From positions 1-58,093 of the forward strand of contig CALXFD010000008.1 of NCBI GenBank assembly GCA_944387495.1: a stretch of 58,093 bases of DNA, read 5' to 3'. Shown in pieces: positions 42,295-52,348 of this stretch (positions are counted from its first letter, which is position 1; every line of letters starts with the position of its first letter). The DNA comes from an uncultured Clostridia bacterium (GTDB lineage: Bacteria; Bacillota; Clostridia; TANB77; CAG-508). The notes beneath the pieces are model-generated. The model saw only the letters and a program-made list of their open reading frames with translations, searched no databases and was not told where the DNA came from. Position numbers and translations under genes: made by a program.

Positions 42295-45200
42295 TTAACT
42301 ATTAGTTTTACTTGTTTCTTTTTCTTTAATGTTACTTTCATCTGAAATGTTTTCTTTTTCAGTAGCTTTTATAGCATTTTGTTTTGCTTTTAAATTATCT
42401 TTTGCAACAGTCATTAATAGTTTAATTCTATTTGTTTGGTTAGTCTCACTCGCACCAGGATCGTAATCAACAGGAGAAATATTTGCATAAGGGTATTTAT
42501 CTCTAATTGTTTTTATAACTCCTTTTCCTACAACGTGGTTTGGTAGACAGGCAAATGGTTGAACACATATTATGTTTGGAATATCATGTTCTATATATTC
42601 AATCATTTCTGCTGTTAAGAACCAACCTTCACCTGTTTGGTTTCCTATTGATAGAATATCTTTTACTTTATCTTCTAAATGCCAAATATCACATGGTGGT
42701 AAATATCCTTTTTTAGAATTTGATAAAGCTATTCTTGTATCTTTTTCAAGTAAGTCTATTAATTTTATTGCTGTTTTCATTAATTTTGAAGATGTTTTAT
42801 TTGTATTAAGTAATTTATTAAATGTAATTTTATGTGTAGCCATAAATTTAACAAATCCCATAAAGTCAGGTAATATTACTTCTGCACCTTCTTTTTCAAG
42901 TAGGTCTGCTACAAAGTTATTTCCAAATGGATGGTATTTAATTAATACTTCTCCAACAATTCCTACTTTTGGTTTTTCTACTGATGTATCAAGCTCTATT
43001 TTTTCAAAGTCATTTACAATATCATAAATACTTTGTTTGAACTCTTTACTAGTTGATTTTTGTAGTAATTTTTTACATTTTTCCATCCATGTGTCAAATA
43101 ATTTTTGTGTTTCACCTTTGTGGATTTCATAGGCTCTGTTTTTAGTTAACATTTTTTGTAATAAATCACCATATATTACAGTTTTTAATAATTTTTCTAA
43201 TAAAGGTATTGTTAACTTAAATCCAGGCATTTTTTCCATTCCAACTATATTAAATGATATTACTGGTACATTTTCAAATCCAGCATCTTTTAAAGCTTTT
43301 CTTATAAATCCAATATAGTTTGTAGCTCTACATCCTCCACCTGTTTGTGACATTATTAAAGCTGTTTTATTTACGTCATATTTTCCAGATTGTAATGCTT
43401 CTATCATTTGACCTGTTGTAAGTATTGATGGATAACATGCATCATTATTTACATATTTTAGCCCTGTTTCAACTGTTTTTTGTGTACAATTTCTTAATAA
43501 TTCTATTTTATATCCACTTGTTTTTACAGCAGCTTCTAATAATTCAAAATGTATAGGTGCCATTTGTGGCATAAGTATTGTGTATTCCTTTTTCATTTCT
43601 TTTGTGAAGATTTTTTTATGTATTTCATAATCTCCATTTTTGTTTGCTTCTACTTTATCTTTTTCTCTTTTATTCATACTTGCAAGTAGTGAACGTATAC
43701 GTATTCTTACAGCTCCTAAGTTGTTTACTTCATCTATTTTTATTAATGTATACATTTTATTATATCCTGCTAAAATTTCTTCAACTTGGTCTGTTGTTAC
43801 AGCATCTACACCACATCCGAATGAATTTAGTTGGATAAGTTCTAGGGAATCATGCTTTCCAACGAAGTCTGCTGCTGCGTATAGTCTTGCGTGATATACC
43901 CATTGGTCAACAACTCTTATAGGTCTTTTTACTTCTGTTTTGTCAGATACACTATCTTCTGTTAATACACATAGCCCTAGTGAAGTGATTAATGTATCTA
44001 TACCATGGTTAATTTCTGGGTCTACATGATATGGTCTTCCTGCTAAAACGATTCCTTTTAAATGGTTTTCTTCAATATATTTTACTGTTTCAGCACCTTT
44101 GTTTCTAATATCTTGCTTACATTTTTGGTATTCTTCTTCTGCTTTTTCTGCTGCTTCATTAAGTTCTGCTTTTGTAAAGTGATATTGCTTGAATTCATCT
44201 AATTCTAGCATTTTCTTTACTAAGTTTTTCTTATCAAATGGTAAGAATGGGTTTAAAAATTTAACTTTTGGATTTTTAAGTCCTTCTACGTTATTTTTTA
44301 GTACTTCTGAATATGAAATAACAATAGGGCAGTTATAATGATTATCTGCTTTTTCATATTCTTTTCTTGAATATGGTATACAAGGATAAAATATTGTATT
44401 AATGCCTTGTTCTAAGAGGCTTTCTATATGTCCATGTGAAAGTTTTGCTGGGTAGCAAACTGATTCAGATGGCATTGACTCCATTCCTTTTTCATATGTT
44501 TTTCTTGTACTTTTTTCAGATATAATTACCCTAAACCCTAGGCTTGTAAGGAATGTGAACCAGAATGGGTAATCTTCATACATATTTAATACTCTTGGAA
44601 TTCCTATTGTTCCTCTTGGTGCATTTTCTTCTTCTAATGGTGTATAGTCAAATATTCTCTTATATTTATATTGTACTAAATTTGGCAATTCCTTAGATTT
44701 TGTAATAATTCCTGCACCTTTTTCACAACGATTACCTGTAACATGTATTTGACCATTACTAAATTTGTTTATTGTTAATTTACAATGGTTTTCACAATTA
44801 TTACAATGTGTATGTGTTATTTTAATTTCTAATTGAGCTAATTCATCAGTTTTTAATATTTTTGATGTATATTCCATATCAAGATTTGCTTCATATTGTT
44901 CTTTTGAAAGTAGTGCCATTCCGTAAGCTCCCATTAGTCCTGCAATATCTGGTCTAACAACATTTTTACCAACGATAAGCTCAAAAGCCCTAAGGACAGC
45001 ATCATTATAGAATGTACCACCTTGAACTACAATATGGTCACCAAGTGTAGATACATCTCTAACTTTCATAACTTTTTGTATAGCATTTTTGATTACTGAA
45101 TATGATAGACCGCTAGAAATATCACCAACTGAATATCCTTCTTTTTGAGCTTGTTTTATTTTTGAATTCATAAATACTGTACATCTTGAACCTAAGTCAA

Positions 45201-46632
45201 CAGGTCTTTTTGATTTTATAGCTTCTTTTACGAATTCAGATATTTCAATATTTAAGCTTTTTGCAAATGTTTCTATAAATGAGCCACAACCTGATGAACA
45301 TGCTTCATTTAGCATGATATTATCTATTGAACCATTTTTCATTCTTATATATTTCATGTCTTGACCACCAATGTCAACAATACTTGTTACATCTGGTTCA
45401 AATGTTTTTGCTGCTGTGTAATGTGCAATTGTTTCGATTTCATTTAAGTCAACATTTAGAGCTGTTTGAATTAATTTTTCTCCATATCCTGTAACACCAC
45501 TATATCTTAAAACTGCTTTTTCTGGAAGTTCTTTATATAGTTTTTTCAGCATTTCCATAACACTATTTAAAGGATTACCTTCATTACTTCCATATAAAGA
45601 ATATAATAAGTTACCATCTCTATCTATTAAAGCAATTTTTGTTGTTGTAGAACCTGCGTCAATCCCTAAGAAACAATCACCTTTATATGTAGATAAATCT
45701 TTTTTAATAACTTTATCTTTATCATGTCTTTCTTTAAATTCTTTATATTCTTCTTCATTTCTAAATAATGGGTCTAGTGGCTGAGTAGTATTATCATGTG
45801 AGTTTTTTAAATTTTCTATTTTTTGTTCTAATTCATTAGGTGTAATAGCCTCTGTATTAAAAGAATCAAGAGCAGCACCCTTTGCAACTAATAAATGAGC
45901 TTCTTCTGGTACAATTATTTCATCATCTTTTAGTTGTAAAGTTTCTATAAATCTTTTTCTTAATTCAGGTAAATAACTTAAAGGACCACCTAAAAATGCG
46001 ACATTACCTCTAATTGGTCTACCACAAGCTAATCCACTAATAGTTTGGTTTACAACAGCTTGGAATATTGAAGCTGCAATATCTTCTTTGGCAGCCCCTT
46101 CATTTATTAAAGGTTGAATATCTGTCTTAGCGAAAACTCCACAACGTGAAGCAATAGGGTAGATAGTTTGAGCACCTTTTGCAAGCTCATTTAGACCAGC
46201 TGTATCTGTATGTAATAAAGATGCCATTTGGTCTAAGAAAGCACCTGTACCACCTGCACATGTACCATTCATTCTTTGCTCAATTGAATTATCAAAATAG
46301 ATAATTTTAGCATCTTCTCCACCTAATTCTATTACTACATCTGTTCTAGGTATATATTTTTCAACAGCTCTTTTACAAGAAACTACCTCTTGAATAAAAT
46401 CTACCCCTAGAAATTTAGCAGCAGACATTGCTCCTGAACCTGTTAATGCTAATGTAAAGTTGTTTGATGGATATTTTAAAAGTAAATTTTCTAATACATT
46501 GCATACAGTATTTTTAGTATCAGAATAGTGTCTAGTATAATCTTTATATACCGTATTTCTATTATCATCCATGACGATTATTTTAACTGTTGTTGAACCA
46601 ACATCTAATCCAACATGTAAAATTTCATTCAT
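42295..46632 (-). CDS. Giant acyl-CoA dehydratase activase-type protein (BcrA/BadF ATPases, DUF2229)
   Basis: 1445 residues from ATG 46632 (AGGAGG upstream); an ATG 24 bases upstream overlaps the ribosome site. Two ASKHA ATPase domains, each with its own phosphate-binding loop (LDVGSTTVKIIV near 8 and GIDAGSTTTKIALI near 322), carry the iron-sulfur cysteine motifs CAGGTGAFLDQ and SGCGSFIETF. They are followed by a DUF2229 domain and HgdB-like segments. The family resembles 2-hydroxyglutaryl-CoA dehydratase activators and is common in Clostridia. The true substrate of the large fused form is unknown. Monocistronic. Confidence 0.88.
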   Translation of the reverse strand: MNEILHVGLDVGSTTVKIIVMDDNRNTVYKDYTRHYSDTKNTVCNVLENLLLKYPSNNFTLALTGSGAMSAAKFLGVDFIQEVVSCKRAVEKYIPRTDVVIELGGEDAKIIYFDNSIEQRMNGTCAGGTGAFLDQMASLLHTDTAGLNELAKGAQTIYPIASRCGVFAKTDIQPLINEGAAKEDIAASIFQAVVNQTISGLACGRPIRGNVAFLGGPLSYLPELRKRFIETLQLKDDEIIVPEEAHLLVAKGAALDSFNTEAITPNELEQKIENLKNSHDNTTQPLDPLFRNEEEYKEFKERHDKDKVIKKDLSTYKGDCFLGIDAGSTTTKIALIDRDGNLLYSLYGSNEGNPLNSVMEMLKKLYKELPEKAVLRYSGVTGYGEKLIQTALNVDLNEIETIAHYTAAKTFEPDVTSIVDIGGQDMKYIRMKNGSIDNIMLNEACSSGCGSFIETFAKSLNIEISEFVKEAIKSKRPVDLGSRCTVFMNSKIKQAQKEGYSVGDISSGLSYSVIKNAIQKVMKVRDVSTLGDHIVVQGGTFYNDAVLRAFELIVGKNVVRPDIAGLMGAYGMALLSKEQYEANLDMEYTSKILKTDELAQLEIKITHTHCNNCENHCKLTINKFSNGQIHVTGNRCEKGAGIITKSKELPNLVQYKYKRIFDYTPLEEENAPRGTIGIPRVLNMYEDYPFWFTFLTSLGFRVIISEKSTRKTYEKGMESMPSESVCYPAKLSHGHIESLLEQGINTIFYPCIPYSRKEYEKADNHYNCPIVISYSEVLKNNVEGLKNPKVKFLNPFLPFDKKNLVKKMLELDEFKQYHFTKAELNEAAEKAEEEYQKCKQDIRNKGAETVKYIEENHLKGIVLAGRPYHVDPEINHGIDTLITSLGLCVLTEDSVSDKTEVKRPIRVVDQWVYHARLYAAADFVGKHDSLELIQLNSFGCGVDAVTTDQVEEILAGYNKMYTLIKIDEVNNLGAVRIRIRSLLASMNKREKDKVEANKNGDYEIHKKIFTKEMKKEYTILMPQMAPIHFELLEAAVKTSGYKIELLRNCTQKTVETGLKYVNNDACYPSILTTGQMIEALQSGKYDVNKTALIMSQTGGGCRATNYIGFIRKALKDAGFENVPVISFNIVGMEKMPGFKLTIPLLEKLLKTVIYGDLLQKMLTKNRAYEIHKGETQKLFDTWMEKCKKLLQKSTSKEFKQSIYDIVNDFEKIELDTSVEKPKVGIVGEVLIKYHPFGNNFVADLLEKEGAEVILPDFMGFVKFMATHKITFNKLLNTNKTSSKLMKTAIKLIDLLEKDTRIALSNSKKGYLPPCDIWHLEDKVKDILSIGNQTGEGWFLTAEMIEYIEHDIPNIICVQPFACLPNHVVGKGVIKTIRDKYPYANISPVDYDPGASETNQTNRIKLLMTVAKDNLKAKQNAIKATEKENISDESNIKEKETSKTNS

Positions 46633-46841
46633 GACAAATCCTCCTTTTTTGTTCATCCCTCAATTGTTTCAATCCCCTTCATTTTATACGGAAAATAGCA
46701 TTTTGTCAAATGGAAAATGCTGTAACTTCCGCTAATAATTTCAAGTAAAAATTATATAAATATATATTAAAATTTTGAGCATAAATTGGACAAACAAGAA
46801 ATACAATAGATAATAAATATAATTAAACAGGAGGGAAAAAA

Positions 46842-47384
46842 ATGAATAAAAAAATAATAATTATTTTTGCTATTTTACTAATAGTAATTTTAGTAGGAGG
46901 AGCTTTTTTAATAAAATATTTTAATGATAAAAAAGAAGAAACAGTAGTAGAAGAAATTGTTCCAGAAGAAGAAATAACAGAAGAGCAAAACAGACAAACA
47001 ATAGTAAGCCTATATTTCTTAAATAAAGAAACATCAGAAATACAACCAGAAGCAAGATTAATCGATATTAAAGAAATAATGAATCAGCCATATGATAAAT
47101 TAATAAATCTATTAATAGAAGGTCCAAAAAATGAGAAAAATCAAAAATTAATACCAGAAAATACTAAACTAAATAAAACTTATATGGAAGGAGATATAGT
47201 AGTATTAGATTTTTCTTCTGAATTTTTAAATTATGATAAAAGTACAGAAAATTATAAAAATAATATGCTAAAAAGTATAGTAAATACACTAACAGAATTA
47301 ACAGAAGTAAATGGAGTAAAAATATTAATAAATGGAGAACAAAATGCAGATTTTGCAGAAACATATTATAGAAGTGAAAATTAA
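46842..47384 (+). CDS. GerMN domain protein
   Basis: 180 residues. An N-terminal membrane anchor (about 4-27) and an acidic linker precede a GerMN domain: VSLYFLNKETSEIQPEAR, LINLLIEGPKNEKNQKLIP and LDFSSEFLNYDKSTENY, ending with LTELTEVNGVKILINGEQ. These domains occur in spore germination and sporulation proteins. It lacks the lipobox cysteine of GerM. CAGGAGGG precedes the ATG. It fits with spmAB and spoIIR elsewhere in the window. Confidence 0.85.
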   Translation: MNKKIIIIFAILLIVILVGGAFLIKYFNDKKEETVVEEIVPEEEITEEQNRQTIVSLYFLNKETSEIQPEARLIDIKEIMNQPYDKLINLLIEGPKNEKNQKLIPENTKLNKTYMEGDIVVLDFSSEFLNYDKSTENYKNNMLKSIVNTLTELTEVNGVKILINGEQNADFAETYYRSEN

Positions 47385-47411
47385 TAATTTAGTTTTTATA
47401 TAATTTAGATA

Positions 47412-47573
47412 TTATTTTAGTATTTTATATAATTTAATATATTTTAAAAAATTTTGAAAATTATTTAAAAAATCTTCAACTTCATTTAGTGAACGCAATG
47501 TATTATCTTTATAAATTTTAAAATTCTTTTTGCGGGGTGGTTTATTTCCACCTCTTTTATTTTTATTTTCCAT
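47412..47573 (-). CDS. Small basic protein, 53 residues, unknown function
   Basis: The frame begins MENKNKRGGNKPPRKKNFKI and continues with a short helix (RSLNEVEDFLNNFQNFL). AAAGGAGG (complement of 47579-47585) gives a strong ribosome site at good spacing, and the N-terminal half is strongly basic. No family recognised. The good ribosome site and CGC/CGT arginine codons in the middle of AT-rich DNA support a real gene. Confidence 0.6.
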   Translation of the reverse strand: MENKNKRGGNKPPRKKNFKIYKDNTLRSLNEVEDFLNNFQNFLKYIKLYKILK

Positions 47574-47739
47574 AATTTCCTCCTTTAATATATTTTATGA
47601 ATTTAAAAATAAATTGCTACAAAATAATGACGAATGAAAATAAAAAATAAGACGTTTTTATTTTTTAGTAATGCAATTATTTGATTAAATAAAATTGATT
47701 TTTTTATAAATAATATTATTAAATGAATAATTAATAGAC

Positions 47740-48000
47740 AATAAAATAAATAATAAAAATAAATAATTAAAATTAAATAATAAAAATAAATAATTAAAAT
47801 TAAATAATAAAAATAAATAATTAAAAATAAATAATAAAAATAAATAATAAAAATAAATAATAAAAATAAATAATAAAAATAAATAATAAAAAATAAATAA
47901 TAAAAAATAAATAATAAAAAATAAATAATAAAAAATAAATAATAAAAAATAAATAATAAAAATAAATAATTAAAAAGAATAATTAAAATTAAATAACAAA
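47740..48000. repeat. A/T-only tandem repeat tract 1
   Basis: Roughly 12-14-bp units of the form AAATAATAAAAAT, repeated about 18 times with variants AAATAATTAAAAT at the edges. It is almost free of G and C for 250 bp. It lies in the 1.27-kb interval between the 53-residue gene and the methyltransferase. The same unit recurs in tract 2. Confidence 0.9.
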
Positions 48001-48439
48001 ATTAGATAATAAAATAAACAACAAAAATTAATAAAATTTATTAAATGATAGAAGAGAAAGTAAATAAAATATATTTCAAATTAAAGATTTTATATTTAAT
48101 ATATTATTTTGAATTGTAATTTTTTATAAAAGATGGTAAAATATAGTATGAAATAAAGGTGAACATAATCTAAAAATCTAACAATTTTGATAAAGCTAAA
48201 TAAGAAGACAGAATTCTAAAAAAGCCTAAGAAAATTTCTTATCAAGTTATCAAAAATATAATTAAGAATTTTAGAAAAAAAGATAGAAACTTTGTAGTAT
48301 TAATTTAAAAAGTTTTTTAAAAAAAGTTATATTGTTGGAAAAAGAATTTGAATGAAATGAAAAAGTAAAAGATTTCCAATTTGATGATAGTAATTTTCAT
48401 AGAAATTTTAAAAATGAAAAAATAAAATTTGATAAAATA
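48001..48439. other. AT-rich spacer between the two repeat tracts
   Basis: About 440 bp of A/T-rich DNA without repeats. Stops interrupt every frame, and nothing could be recognised as a gene or RNA. It contains more G and C than the flanking tracts. Confidence 0.5.
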
Positions 48440-48790
48440 ATAAATTAATAAGAGATAAAAAACAAATAATAAAAATAGATAAAAAACAAATAATAAAAAT
48501 AGATAAAAAAATAAATAATAAAAATTAAATAATAAAAATTAAATAACAAAAAATTAAATAATAAAAAATTAAATAATAAAAATTAAATAATAAAAAAATA
48601 AATAATAAAAAAATAAATAATAAAAAATAAATAATAAAAAATAAATAATAAAAAATAAATAATAAAAAATAAATAATAAAAATAAATAATAAAAAAATAA
48701 ATAATAAAAAATAAATAACAAAAAATAAATAATAAAAAACAAATAATAAAAATAAATAATAAAAATTAATAATAAAATAAATACCAAAAT
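48440..48790. repeat. A/T-only tandem repeat tract 2
   Basis: About 25 units based on AAATAATAAAAA, starting with two longer ones (ACAAATAATAAAAATAGATA). It runs until about 50 bp before the methyltransferase gene. Any reading frame across it encodes only low-complexity sequence. Confidence 0.9.
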
Positions 48791-48842
48791 AAAAAAAATA
48801 GAATTTTCAAAAAAGTATTATATAAAAAAGAAGGAAGAAAAA

Positions 48843-49601
48843 ATGGAAAATAAAATTAAACTAAAAAAAGACGAAAGAATTGATGATTTAGAATTTAAAA
48901 ATTTAAAAATAATTCAAAATAATAATGGATTTTGTTTTGGAATAGATAGTATATTACTTTCAGATTTTGCAAAAAATCTAAAAAAAAATGCAAATGTATT
49001 AGACTTGGGAACTGGGACTGGAATAATTGCAACTTTGTTATGTGGAAAAACAAATTTAAAAAAAGTAATAGGTGTAGAAGTGCAAGAAGAAGTTTATGAT
49101 ATGGCAAAAAGAAGCATTATATTGAATAATTTAGAAAATAAATTTGAAATAATTAATGAAAATATAAAAAATATAGAAAATATATTACCCAAAAATACTT
49201 TTGATGTTGTTGTTTCAAATCCACCATATAAAAAAGCAAATACTGGAATATATAATGAAGATAAAAGAAAATTAATTTCAAGACATGAAATAGAAGCAAG
49301 TTTAGAAGATTTTATATATGTTGCAAAAAATATGTTAAAATCTCAGGGAGAACTATATTTAGTACATAGGCCAGAACGTTTGGTAGATATTTTATATATA
49401 ATGAGAAAATATAAAATAGAGCCTAAGATATTAAGATTTGTTTTTTCTACACCAAAAGATTTACCAAAATTAGTATTAATAAAAGGAGTAAAAAACGCAA
49501 ATCCATTTTTAAAGATAGAAAAAAATTTGTATATATATGATGAAAATAAAGAATATACAGATGAAATTAAAAAAATATATAATAAAGGAGGAAATGACTA
49601 A
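48843..49601 (+). CDS. TrmN6-like tRNA/rRNA adenine methyltransferase (YabB family)
   Basis: 252 residues. A class I methyltransferase fold has LDLGTGTGIIATLLCGK (about 56-72, SAM site) and the catalytic NPPY motif in VVSNPPYKKAN (about 122-132), the signature for N6-adenine methylation. It resembles TrmN6, which modifies A37 of tRNA-Val. In Bacillus the homolog yabB sits beside yazA-rsmI-abrB; the same order (without yazA) is seen here. AGAAGG precedes the ATG. Confidence 0.85.
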   Translation: MENKIKLKKDERIDDLEFKNLKIIQNNNGFCFGIDSILLSDFAKNLKKNANVLDLGTGTGIIATLLCGKTNLKKVIGVEVQEEVYDMAKRSIILNNLENKFEIINENIKNIENILPKNTFDVVVSNPPYKKANTGIYNEDKRKLISRHEIEASLEDFIYVAKNMLKSQGELYLVHRPERLVDILYIMRKYKIEPKILRFVFSTPKDLPKLVLIKGVKNANPFLKIEKNLYIYDENKEYTDEIKKIYNKGGND

Positions 49602-49620
49602 TAATTAGTCAAAAAATATA

Positions 49621-50454
49621 ATGGAAAAAATAAATAACGGAAATTTATATATAGTAGCAACTCCAATAGGAAATTTAGAAGATATTACAATAAGAGCAAT
49701 AAATACATTAAAACAAGTTGATTTAATTGCAGCAGAAGATACAAGACATACTTTAAAATTGTTAAATCATTTGGAAATATCAAAACCATTAATTAGTTAT
49801 CATAGACATAATGAAGATGTAAAAACAGAGATATTAATAAAAGAATTAAAAAATAGAAAGAATATTGCATTAGTTTCAGATGCAGGAACTCCTGGTATTT
49901 GCGACCCAGGGGAGGAAGTTATAAAAAGATGTATAGATGAAGATATAAAAGTTATTCCAATTCCAGGTGCATGTGCTATGATAAATAGCTTAATTTGTTC
50001 TGGAATAGATACAAAGGAATTTACTTTTTTAGGTTTTTTACCATTAAATAAAAAATTAAGAAAAGAAAAATTATTAGAAATAGAAAATAGTAATAAAACT
50101 ATAATAATATATGAAGCACCACATAAATTAGAAAAAACATTGAATGATTTAAAAGAAATTTTAAATAATAGAAAAATTGTTTTAGCTAGGGAAATTACAA
50201 AAATACATGAAGAATTTATTAGGACAGATATAGATAATTTAATAAATATAGCACAAAATTTAAAAGGTGAAATTGTATTAATTATAGAAGCAAATAAAGA
50301 AAAAAAAGAAAATGAATTAATAAATCTTACAATAGAAGAACATTATAAACATTATGAAAGTAAAGGTTTTGATAAAAAAGAAATAATTAAAAAAATTGCA
50401 AAAGATAGAAATGTAAATAAAAATGAAATTTATAAATTATTTATTAATAAATAG
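49621..50454 (+). CDS. rsmI: 16S rRNA 2'-O-ribose C1402 methyltransferase
   Basis: 277 residues. RsmI methylates the ribose of C1402 in 16S rRNA. Tetrapyrrole-methylase fold signatures: YIVATPIGNLEDITIRA (N-terminus), DLIAAEDTRHTLKLLNHL and VSDAGTPGICDPGE. It follows the methyltransferase gene by 19 bp with AAAGGAGG within the 3' end of the latter. Confidence 0.95.
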   Translation: MEKINNGNLYIVATPIGNLEDITIRAINTLKQVDLIAAEDTRHTLKLLNHLEISKPLISYHRHNEDVKTEILIKELKNRKNIALVSDAGTPGICDPGEEVIKRCIDEDIKVIPIPGACAMINSLICSGIDTKEFTFLGFLPLNKKLRKEKLLEIENSNKTIIIYEAPHKLEKTLNDLKEILNNRKIVLAREITKIHEEFIRTDIDNLINIAQNLKGEIVLIIEANKEKKENELINLTIEEHYKHYESKGFDKKEIIKKIAKDRNVNKNEIYKLFINK

Positions 50455-50477
50455 AAAAAAACATAATTTAAAATATA

Positions 50478-50529
50478 TTAAATGCTTAGCTAGAATTAAT
50501 TAAATAACAAGTTTTAGCTAAGCGTTTAA
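50478..50529. terminator. Terminator between rsmI and the AbrB-like gene
   Basis: TTAAATGCTTAGCTA (50478-50492) pairs with TAGCTAAGCGTTTAA (50515-50529). It serves rsmI (+) and possibly the convergent AbrB-like gene (-). Confidence 0.75.
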
Positions 50530-50553
50530 TATTATTCAAGAAAAAGTAATTAA

Positions 50554-50808
50554 TTATTTTTTGGCACTTAATTTACCAATTTTTTGTGAACAGTCTTCAC
50601 AAATTAATTTATCATTATAGTCTATTAGATTTTTTGTGTTACCACAGAATATGCAGTTTGGCTCATATTTTTTTAATACTATTGTAGAACCATCTACATA
50701 TATTTCAATTGGATCTTTTTCTGCTATATCAAATTGATTTCTTATTTCAATTGGGATAACAACTCTACCTAATTCGTCCATTCTTCTAATAATTCCTGTT
50801 GATTTCAT
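50554..50808 (-). CDS. AbrB/SpoVT-type transition regulator with zinc ribbon
   Basis: 84 residues. A swapped-hairpin AbrB DNA-binding domain (STGIIRRMDELGRVVIPIEI, residues 2-22 approx.) is followed by a short C-terminal zinc ribbon with two CxxC pairs (CIFC and CEDC). AbrB-family proteins regulate the shift from growth to stationary phase and sporulation. Its place next to rsmI is as in Bacillus abrB. TGGGGAGGATGA precedes the start. Confidence 0.88.
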   Translation of the reverse strand: MKSTGIIRRMDELGRVVIPIEIRNQFDIAEKDPIEIYVDGSTIVLKKYEPNCIFCGNTKNLIDYNDKLICEDCSQKIGKLSAKK

Positions 50809-50938
50809 ACTTCATCCTCCCCTAAAAAGTTTATATTACAATTCCTTTATATTCATTAATATATCACAAATAGAAATATAGGTCAATTAAAAAGTAATAA
50901 AAAATTTAAGTTTGAATAAAATTATTTAGGTGATTGTA

Positions 50939-51526
50939 ATGCTAAATATAGTTTGGCCAATTTTTATAATAATATCATTTATTTATGCAATTTTTTCAGG
51001 AAACCTTGAAAAATTGAATTTTTCAATCTTCGAAAGTACTGAAACCGCAATAAATTTGTCACTTACAATGCTAGGAACAATGTGTTTATGGAATGGAATA
51101 ATAGAGATTGCAATGAATACAGCATTAATAGATAAATTAAATAAAATTTTAAAGCCAATAATAAATTTTTTATTTCCAGAAGTAAAAGATAATAGAGAAA
51201 TAACAAGCGAAATATCAATGAATATGATAGCAAATATATTAGGTTTAGGTAATGCTGCAACACCGTTAGGGCTAAAAGCAATGAAATCAATGCAAAAATG
51301 TAATACTAAAAAAGACACATTAAGCAATTCAATGCTTATGTTAATAGTAATAAATACTGCATCGATTCAATTAATTCCAACAACAGTAATTGCAATACGA
51401 ACATCGTTAGGGTCAGAAAATCCAACAGCAATAGTTTTACCTGTATGGATAGCTACTATTTTAGCTGCAATAGCAGGGATAACTGCGACTAAATTTTTAA
51501 TAAAAATGAATGGGAGAAACAAATGA
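50939..51526 (+). CDS. spmA: Spore maturation protein SpmA
   Basis: 195 residues from ATG 50939 (TTAGGTGAT as ribosome site); an upstream GTG at 50930 is less likely. Several membrane helices and the nucleoside-recognition/gate fold: TAINLSLTMLGTMCLWNGI, NILGLGNAATPLGLKAMKSM and IQLIPTTVIAIRT are family landmarks. SpmA with SpmB is needed for full spore core dehydration. It overlaps spmB by four bases (ATGA). Confidence 0.93.
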   Translation: MLNIVWPIFIIISFIYAIFSGNLEKLNFSIFESTETAINLSLTMLGTMCLWNGIIEIAMNTALIDKLNKILKPIINFLFPEVKDNREITSEISMNMIANILGLGNAATPLGLKAMKSMQKCNTKKDTLSNSMLMLIVINTASIQLIPTTVIAIRTSLGSENPTAIVLPVWIATILAAIAGITATKFLIKMNGRNK

Positions 51527-52053
51527 ATGTGTTAAATTACATATCAAATTTGGCTATGCCATCTATTATTTTACTTATTGTAATATATGCATTAAAAGAA
51601 AGAAAAAAAGCATTTGATATATTTTTAGATGGAGCAAAAGAGGGAATACAAATAGTTTTTAATATTTTTCCAACTTTAATAGGATTATTTCTAGCAGTAG
51701 GAGCATTAAGAAGTTCAGGAATTTTGGACATGATAATAAATGTAGTAGAGCCTTTTTTAAATATAGTGCATTTTCCAAGTGAAATAATGCCACTTGCTAT
51801 GTTAAGACCAATTTCAGGGAGTAGTTCAATAGCAATAGCAACAGATATTATGAAAAATTTTGGCGTAGATAGCAATATTGGCTTAATTGCAGCAACTATT
51901 ATGGGCTCAACTGAAACTACATTATATACTATTGCTGTTTATTCAAGTAGTGTGAAAATTAAAAAAACAAGAGGAGTATTAGGGGCTGCACTAATAGCAG
52001 ATATAGTTGGAATAATTACAAGTGTGGTAATATGGACTACTTTTTTAAATTAA
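51523..52053 (+). CDS. spmB: Spore maturation protein SpmB
   Basis: 176 residues, integral membrane, with FPTLIGLFLAVGALRSSGIL, MLRPISGSSSIAIATDIM and IMGSTETTLYTIAVYSSSVK, typical of SpmB. The ATGA overlap with spmA means translational coupling. The pair is specific to endospore formers. Confidence 0.93.
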   Translation: MNVLNYISNLAMPSIILLIVIYALKERKKAFDIFLDGAKEGIQIVFNIFPTLIGLFLAVGALRSSGILDMIINVVEPFLNIVHFPSEIMPLAMLRPISGSSSIAIATDIMKNFGVDSNIGLIAATIMGSTETTLYTIAVYSSSVKIKKTRGVLGAALIADIVGIITSVVIWTTFLN

Positions 52054-52133
52054 TATTTAAAATTTTAATAAATACTAAATATGAATTTTAGATGATAGAA
52101 TATAAAAAAATTATTAAAAACTCCCAAAAACGA

Positions 52134-52162
52134 TTGACAAAAAATGGTAACTGATGTATAAT
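52134..52162 (+). promoter_or_regulatory. Perfect SigA promoter before a small ORF and RNA hairpin
   Basis: TTGACA (52134-52139), 17 bp, TATAAT (52157-52162): an exact consensus promoter. The expected transcript starts near 52169 and covers the 37-residue frame and the long-range hairpin. No large gene lies downstream on this strand before rlmH, which is opposite. Confidence 0.85.
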
Positions 52163-52188
52163 ACTGGAAATTAGAAAAGAGGTAATAA

Positions 52189-52302
52189 ATGTTATTTAAA
52201 ATCATTATTTTTGTTTCAATATTTTTTATTGTAAAAAATTTAATAATCAAAATATTTTCTAAGAAATTTTTAGATAAAATGAATATGAAAGACGTTATAT
52301 AA
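52189..52302 (+). CDS. Possible 37-residue membrane peptide
   Basis: Reads MLFKIIIFVSIFFIVKNLII then a basic tail (FSKKFLDKMNMKD). AAAAGAGG precedes the ATG. One membrane helix with a cationic tail resembles small toxins or regulatory peptides. It is the only frame after the strong promoter, but may be incidental to a non-coding RNA. Confidence 0.4.
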   Translation: MLFKIIIFVSIFFIVKNLIIKIFSKKFLDKMNMKDVI

Positions 52303-52348
52303 AAAAAGGTCTTATATGAAACAATATGAAAAAATTTAGTAATTAATT

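Noticed and set aside
42572..43894. Plus-strand open frames inside the giant activator gene
   Set aside because: They are mirror frames of the long minus-strand gene, whose domains are well recognised.
48569..48787. Open frame on the minus strand through repeat tract 2
   Set aside because: It encodes only repeats of Phe, Tyr, Leu and Ile that follow from the A/T repeat, with no ribosome site.
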